Source of the DNA: Caulobacter sp. B11
Lineage (GTDB): Bacteria; Pseudomonadota; Alphaproteobacteria; Caulobacterales; Caulobacteraceae
Reading direction: 5' to 3'
Length of the DNA stretch: 10,023 nucleotides
Assembly: GCF_002737765.1 (NCBI RefSeq)
Contig: NZ_PEGG01000162.1
Span: 1 to 10,023 of the forward strand
Position numbers and translations under genes: made by a program. The notes beneath the pieces are model-generated. The model worked only from the letters and a program-made list of their open reading frames with translations. It was not told the DNA's origin and ran no database searches. How positions within the stretch are numbered: position 1 is the stretch's first letter; each line of letters starts with the position of its first letter. Positions 6,458 through 10,023 of this stretch are shown here, piece by piece.

Positions 6458-6580
6458 TCAGCGCTTGGTGGAGGGCCTGTTCTGGGCGCGATCCGCCAGC
6501 AGGGTGGTGACCTGCCCATAGGCCACGGCCAAGCCGAAAGCGACGAAACTGACGACGACGAGAATGAGGAAGGGGTTCAT
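6458..6580 (-). CDS. 40-aa single-pass membrane protein (unrecognised)
   Basis: On the minus strand an ATG at 6580 opens a 40-codon frame ending TGA at 6460-6458. The product starts MNPFLILVVVSFVAFGLAVA, a clean membrane helix of about 18-20 residues. A short polar, basic tail follows (QVTTLLADRAQNRPSTKR), suggesting a cytoplasmic C-terminus by the positive-inside rule. Third codon positions are mostly G or C in the tail. The gene lies between glsA and DUF3597 on their strand, about 95 nt after the glsA stop. Its leader has a 7-bp hairpin ending three bases from the ATG, and the ribosome site is weak. I do not recognise a family. Small proteins of this type often act as regulators or subunits of membrane complexes, but nothing here shows a partner. 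Confidence 0.6.
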   Translation of the reverse strand: MNPFLILVVVSFVAFGLAVAYGQVTTLLADRAQNRPSTKR

Positions 6581-6583
6581 GAG

Positions 6584-6606
6584 GGTCTCGCTTTAAAAAC
6601 GAGACC
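6584..6606 (-). promoter_or_regulatory. Leader hairpin of the 40-aa membrane-protein gene
   Basis: GGTCTCG and CGAGACC (6584-6590 with 6600-6606) form a perfect 7-bp stem. On the minus strand the 9-nt loop reads TTTTTAAAG. The stem ends three bases before the ATG at 6580, so it covers the region where a ribosome site should be. It could also act as a weak terminator or attenuator, because its loop is T-rich, and it lies downstream of glsA on the same strand. Confidence 0.4.
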
Positions 6607-6675
6607 AAGATCCCAGATGCCCTGAAAAGCGCCTTGATTTGGCTCAAACCGCCGGAAAATGGCGCGCGGCGCGGC

Positions 6676-7596
6676 TTAGAGCACCGAACAGCTGGTCAAT
6701 TGCGCGAAGGCCTCGAGCGCCGCCGTCCCGACCACCGAGGTGCCGAACCGGTCCAGCTCCGGCGACCACACCGTGACCACCGCCTTGCCCGGAACCACGG
6801 CGACGATGCCGCCGCCGACCCCGCTCTTGGCCGGCAGGCCGACCCGATAGGCGAAGCTGCCGACCGAGTCATAGATCCCGCAGGTCATCAGCAGGGCGTT
6901 GAGGCGCCGGGTCAGGCGGTCGGGAAAGATCGTCTCCTGAGCCACCGGCGAGAACCCGCCGGCCGCCAGGGGCAGGAAGGCGCGGCTCATCTGCCGGCAG
7001 CTCATCGACAGGGCGCACTGGCGGCAATAGGCGGCGACCACATCGAGCGGATCGTGGGTGATCGTGCCATGGCCGCGCATCAGGTTGGCGATCGCCCGGT
7101 TCTGGTGGGCATGGGCCAGTTCCGACGCCGCCACGGCCTCGTCGATGACCAGGGCCTGGTCCGACAGGAAGCCGGCGAAGTCGCGCACCAGGGCGGCGGG
7201 GTCGGCGGTCCAGTCCAGCAGCATGTCCGTCACCGCCAGGGCCCCGGCGTTGATGAACGGATTGCGCGGCACGCCGCGTTCCGCCTCCAGCAGGGCCAGG
7301 TGATTGAACGGCGTGCCCGAGGGCTCCTTGCCGACCCGGGTCCAGACCTCGTCGCCCATGCGGTTGAGGGCCAGGCCCAGGGAAAACACCTTGGTGATGC
7401 TCTGGGCCGAGAACGGCTCGTCGGCGTCGCCGATCACGTGCTCCTCGCCGGCCACGGTGCGCACGGCCATCCCGAACTTGCCGCCCGGCACGTCGGCGAG
7501 CTCTGGAATATAGTCGGCCGGTCGGCCCTTGCCGAAGTGCGGCCGGACCAGAACCGCGACCTCGGCCAGAACGTCGGGGATGGACAGGGCCTTCAT
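6676..7596 (-). CDS. glsA: Glutaminase A
   Basis: GlsA hydrolyses glutamine to glutamate and ammonia in the cytoplasm. It belongs to the serine-dependent beta-lactamase-fold glutaminases. The 306-aa product shows the nucleophile motif FSAQSITKVFSL with Ser66-x-x-Lys69. It also has the early DYIPELADV segment, GTPFNHLALLEAERGVPRNPFINAGALAV with its conserved Asn residues, and a C-terminal SGVGGGIVAVVPGKAVVTVWSPEL. Length is typical for bacterial GlsA (about 305-310). The start ATG at 7596 has only a weak upstream purine stretch. It lies 19 bases after the dapE stop on the same strand, so the two are probably one operon. There are no missing key residues. Confidence 0.96.
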   Translation of the reverse strand: MKALSIPDVLAEVAVLVRPHFGKGRPADYIPELADVPGGKFGMAVRTVAGEEHVIGDADEPFSAQSITKVFSLGLALNRMGDEVWTRVGKEPSGTPFNHLALLEAERGVPRNPFINAGALAVTDMLLDWTADPAALVRDFAGFLSDQALVIDEAVAASELAHAHQNRAIANLMRGHGTITHDPLDVVAAYCRQCALSMSCRQMSRAFLPLAAGGFSPVAQETIFPDRLTRRLNALLMTCGIYDSVGSFAYRVGLPAKSGVGGGIVAVVPGKAVVTVWSPELDRFGTSVVGTAALEAFAQLTSCSVL

Positions 7597-7615
7597 GGGC
7601 GGGCCGCCCGAACCA

Positions 7616-8776
7616 TCAGGCGAAGGCCGCGAAATAGCGGCGGATCAGGGCCTCATAGGCCTTGGCCAGGTCGCGGATCTCCTGGACCGGAACCCGCTCG
7701 TCGACCTGGTGCATGGTCGAGCCGACCAGGCCGAACTCGACCACCGGGCACAGGCTGCGGATGAAGCGCGCGTCGCTGGTGCCGCCGGTGGTGGACAGCT
7801 CCGGCGCCCGGCCGGTGGCCTCCTCGACGGCGGCGACGATGACGTCGGTGAAGGGGCCAACCTTCGTCAGGAAGGCCTCGCCGCTGATCTTGCACATCAC
7901 CTCGGCGCGGGCCTTGAAGTCCTCGGCGGCGGACGCGCACTCGGTCTCGATCCAGGCCTGCAGGTCCTTGCCCCTGTGGGCCGGATTGAAGCGGATATTG
8001 ACCCGGGCCCGGGCCGTCGACGGGATCACATTGGTGGCGGTATTGCCGACATCGATGGTGGTGACTTCCAGGTTGGACGGCTGGAAGCCCTCATAGCCCT
8101 CGTCCAGCACCCGGCTCTGCAGGCGCGACAGGATCGTGACCAGCATCGGGATCGGATTGGCGGCGCGATGCGGATAGGCCACGTGGCCCTGCTGGCCTTC
8201 GACGGTGATCCAGGCGTTGATGCTGCCGCGCCGGCCGATCTTGACCATGTCGCCCAGCAGGCTGGCGCTGGTCGGCTCGCCGACGATGCAGTGGTCGATG
8301 ATCTCGCCCTCGGCCGCCAGGGCCTCGACCACCTTGACGGTGCCGTCCTCGGCCACGCCCTCCTCGTCGCCGGTGATCAGGAAGCTGATCGAGCCGGGGT
8401 GCTCGGGCGTTTTGCCGACGGCCGAGACGAAGGCGGCGATGGCGCTCTTCATGTCGACCGCGCCGCGGCCATAGAGCACGCCGTCCCGGATCTGGGCCTC
8501 GAAGGGTCCGGCGGTCCAGGCGGCGTCGTCGCCGACCGGCACCACGTCGGTATGGCCGGCGAAGCACAGGTTGGGCCGGGCGGTTCCGCGCCGGGCGTAG
8601 AGGTTCTCGATCTCGCCGAACTTCATCCGGCGGCAGGTGAAGCCCAGGGCGTCCAGCTGGCGCTGCAGCAGGTCCATCGCGCCCTCGTCGGCCGGGGTCA
8701 CGGACGGACGGCGGATCAGGGCCTGGGCGAGGTCGACGGGGTCGATACTGACAGAAGCAGGCGCGGGACTGGTCAT
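7616..8776 (-). CDS. dapE: Succinyl-diaminopimelate desuccinylase
   Basis: DapE removes succinate from N-succinyl-LL-diaminopimelate in the lysine and peptidoglycan precursor pathway, using two zinc ions. The 386-aa M20-family protein has CFAGHTDVVPVGD (metal His75, Asp77) and GRGAVDMKS (bridging Asp108). ITGDEEG carries catalytic Glu138 and metal Glu139, and VGEPTS has a further ligand near Glu167. A dimerisation lid occupies the middle, followed by the substrate-binding GGTSDARF and the late metal His in STMHQVDERVPV. The frame is open upstream to 8821, but the ATG at 8776 gives the expected length. GGAGGG lies about 18 nt upstream, further than normal, so the ribosome site is uncertain. 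glsA follows after 19 nt, and the cupin gene is divergent. Confidence 0.96.
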   Translation of the reverse strand: MTSPAPASVSIDPVDLAQALIRRPSVTPADEGAMDLLQRQLDALGFTCRRMKFGEIENLYARRGTARPNLCFAGHTDVVPVGDDAAWTAGPFEAQIRDGVLYGRGAVDMKSAIAAFVSAVGKTPEHPGSISFLITGDEEGVAEDGTVKVVEALAAEGEIIDHCIVGEPTSASLLGDMVKIGRRGSINAWITVEGQQGHVAYPHRAANPIPMLVTILSRLQSRVLDEGYEGFQPSNLEVTTIDVGNTATNVIPSTARARVNIRFNPAHRGKDLQAWIETECASAAEDFKARAEVMCKISGEAFLTKVGPFTDVIVAAVEEATGRAPELSTTGGTSDARFIRSLCPVVEFGLVGSTMHQVDERVPVQEIRDLAKAYEALIRRYFAAFA

Positions 8777-8841
8777 GATGTTGGCTTTAGGCTTCCCTCC
8801 GGCTGTACGCAAACCACGCAAGTCTCTTCCACGGACCCGGC
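8777..8841. promoter_or_regulatory. Divergent dapE/cupin spacer with a short direct repeat
   Basis: The 65-bp gap must hold both start regions. ACGCAA occurs twice, at 8807-8812 and 8816-8821, with a 9-nt period. GGAGGG on the minus strand (8800-8795) is the only strong ribosome-site-like sequence. I see no clear -35/-10 pair for either gene. Confidence 0.3.
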
Positions 8842-9321
8842 ATGCCCAAGATCGACATCGACGCCGCCCCCACCCGTTTCGGCACGGCCTATCCGCCGCC
8901 CTACGACGCGCCGTGCCAGGGCCGCCAGCGCTGGAAGCTCGGCGACGCGGCGGGCCTGACCCAGTTCGGCGTCAATCTGCTGCGCCTGCCGCCCGGCTCG
9001 TGGACCAGTCAGCGTCACTGGCACACCGCCGAGGACGAGTTCACCTGGGTGGTCGAGGGCGAGGTGGTGCTGGTCGAGAATGACGGCGAGACGATCCTGC
9101 GGGCCGGCGACTGCGCGGGATTCAAGGCCGGGGTCGCCAACGGCCACCATATCCAGAACCGCTCCGACCGGGTGGCGGTGCTGCTGGAAATGGGCACGCG
9201 CGCGCCGCAGACCGATGGCTGCGACTATCCCGACATCGACCTGATCCTGCGCGAAGGCGAGGAAGCCTACCGCCATCGCGACGGGACGCCCTATGCGGTC
9301 GAGGCGGGTCGCAAGCGCTGA
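8842..9321 (+). CDS. Cupin domain protein
   Basis: The 159-aa product is a single-domain cupin, a small beta-barrel that usually holds one metal ion. Motif 1 reads GSWTSQRHWHTAEDEFTWVVEG, shown here split by role: metal ligands His59, His61 and Glu66, and the closing Gly73. Motif 2 is GDCAGFKAGVANGHHIQN, where His102 or His103 is the fourth ligand. The C-terminal stretch includes a polar segment, DYPDIDLILREGEEAYRHRD, followed by GTPYAVEAGRKR. The substrate is unknown; cupins include dioxygenases, isomerases and binding proteins. The start ATG at 8842 has only a weak GGAC upstream. It is divergent from dapE, and a 117-nt gap separates it from the transporter gene. Confidence 0.9.
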   Translation: MPKIDIDAAPTRFGTAYPPPYDAPCQGRQRWKLGDAAGLTQFGVNLLRLPPGSWTSQRHWHTAEDEFTWVVEGEVVLVENDGETILRAGDCAGFKAGVANGHHIQNRSDRVAVLLEMGTRAPQTDGCDYPDIDLILREGEEAYRHRDGTPYAVEAGRKR

Positions 9322-9438
9322 TGTTTTCGGCGAGGTCCGGCGGGCTTGACGGGCGTCAAGGCGCGACGGGCGCGTGGCGTCACGGTGCGGCCCATGCTTT
9401 GGTCGGGCGCGCTTGATCCCGGCCCCGGAGAACGATCC
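9322..9438 (+). promoter_or_regulatory. Gap before the VIT-family gene with an operator-like inverted repeat
   Basis: CTTGAC-GGGC-GTCAAG (9345-9360) is a perfect 6-bp inverted repeat with a 4-nt spacer. It contains TTGACGG, the Caulobacter-type -35 sequence. No clear -10 follows in the GC-rich stretch, so it could be a repressor-bound promoter, a plain operator, or a weak hairpin after the cupin gene. GGAG at 9427-9430 is the ribosome site of the next gene. Confidence 0.35.
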
Positions 9439-10023
9439 ATGCCCACCCACCGCGAACGTCACCTGATCGAACGCATCGGCTGGCTGCGGGCCGCCGTGCT
9501 CGGGGCCAATGACGGCATCGTCTCGACCGCCAGCCTGATCGTCGGCGTCGCCGCCGCCGCCCAGGGCCGCGGCGAGATCCTGGTGGTCGGGGTGGCCGGA
9601 CTGGTCGCCGGGGCCATGTCGATGGCGGCGGGGGAATATGTCTCGGTCAGCTCCCAGGCCGACACCGAACGCGCCGATCTGGCCCGCGAGAAGGCCGAGC
9701 TGGAAACCCAGCCGGCCTCCGAGCTCGACGAACTGGCGGGGATCTATGCGGCGCGCGGGGTCGAGCCGGCCCTGGCCGCACCGTCGCCGCCCAATTGATG
9801 GCCAAGGACGCCCTGGGCGCCCACGCCGCGACGAGCTGGGCATTTCGAAATGACCACGGCCAGGCGATCCAGGCCGCCCTGACCTCCGCCCTGACCTTCG
9901 CGGGCGGCGCGGCCTGCCGCTGGTCGCCGCCGTCGTGGCTCCCTCTCGGCCGTGATCGTGCCGGCGGTCTCGGTCGCCTCGCTGCTGTTCCTGGCGCTGC
10001 TCGGCGGATCGGCGCCCAGGCCG
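9439..10023 (+). CDS. VIT1/CCC1-family iron/manganese transporter, N-terminal part (frameshifted and cut by window end)
   Basis: VIT1/CCC1 proteins move Fe2+ or Mn2+ across membranes. The intact part (9439 to about 9777) shows MPTHRERHLIERIGWLRAAV, then helix 1 with the conserved GANDGIVSTASLIVGVAAA. Helix 2, LVVGVAGLVAGAMSMAAGEY, carries the family's Met/Glu residues, and a charged cytoplasmic metal-binding segment follows (ADTERADLAREKAELETQ). After about 9778 the frame breaks repeatedly. Pieces such as QLMAKDALGAHA, DELGIS, AALTSALTFAGGAA, PLVAAVV and AVIVPAVSVASLLFLALLGG are read in changing frames, requiring about seven single-base losses at C or G runs in 245 bases. The protein continues beyond the window. 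GGAG precedes the ATG by 8 nt. The breaks are most likely sequence errors; a real pseudogene is less likely. Confidence 0.88.

Noticed and set aside
7529..8959. 476-codon plus-strand frame opposite dapE
   Set aside because: It is a shadow of the well supported dapE gene, with Asp/Gly/Ala-rich sequence and no recognisable motif.
8773..9843. 356-codon minus-strand frame opposite the cupin and transporter genes
   Set aside because: It runs across two supported genes and their spacer, with biased composition and no motif.
1..10023. CRISPR array, insertion sequence, prophage, toxin-antitoxin or defence cluster
   Set aside because: I saw no regularly spaced repeats, transposase, integrase, phage or defence gene; the content is mainly conserved housekeeping genes.

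Overview
The window is high-GC DNA with strongly G/C-biased third codon positions. It carries mostly housekeeping genes in an order (dnaX–ybaB–recR, then rmuC, def, fmt–truA, with dapE nearby) that fits an alphaproteobacterium. Protein resemblance and the style of the intergenic repeat point to Caulobacteraceae (Caulobacter/Phenylobacterium type). That placement is inference from recognised proteins, not from a marker-gene search.

Layout. Bases 1-1243 (+): the 3' end of dnaX, a REP-like doublet of palindromes, ybaB/ebfC and recR, which together form the classic replication/repair cluster. All three genes are broken by single-base indels. Bases 1244-3746 (+): a leader with two inverted repeats, a 52-aa protein of unknown function, rmuC, an 88-aa two-helix membrane protein and def, closed by a strong hairpin. 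Bases 3783-4115 (-): an Ala/Lys-rich lipoprotein gene that separates def from its usual partner fmt. Bases 4214-5883 (+): fmt and truA, overlapping by one base. Bases 5900-8776 (-): a DUF3597 protein, a 40-aa single-helix membrane protein, glsA and dapE; dapE and glsA form a tight pair. Bases 8842-9321 (+): a cupin. Bases 9439-10023 (+): the start of a VIT1/CCC1-type iron/manganese transporter, broken by indels and cut by the window edge.

How the genes work together. Def and Fmt are the two ends of the N-formyl-methionine cycle: Fmt formylates initiator Met-tRNA and Def removes the formyl group from new proteins. TruA modifies tRNA anticodon arms, so the central block serves translation. RecR, YbaB, RmuC and DnaX concern DNA replication and repair. 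DapE (lysine/diaminopimelate synthesis) and GlsA (glutamine to glutamate) concern nitrogen and amino-acid metabolism.

I do not see a new multi-gene system such as a defence island, CRISPR array, biosynthetic cluster, prophage or transposase. The points most worth a second look are small ones: unrecognised small proteins, hairpins that abut start codons, a palindromic intergenic element, and frameshifts concentrated at the two ends of the window, which look like assembly errors rather than biology.
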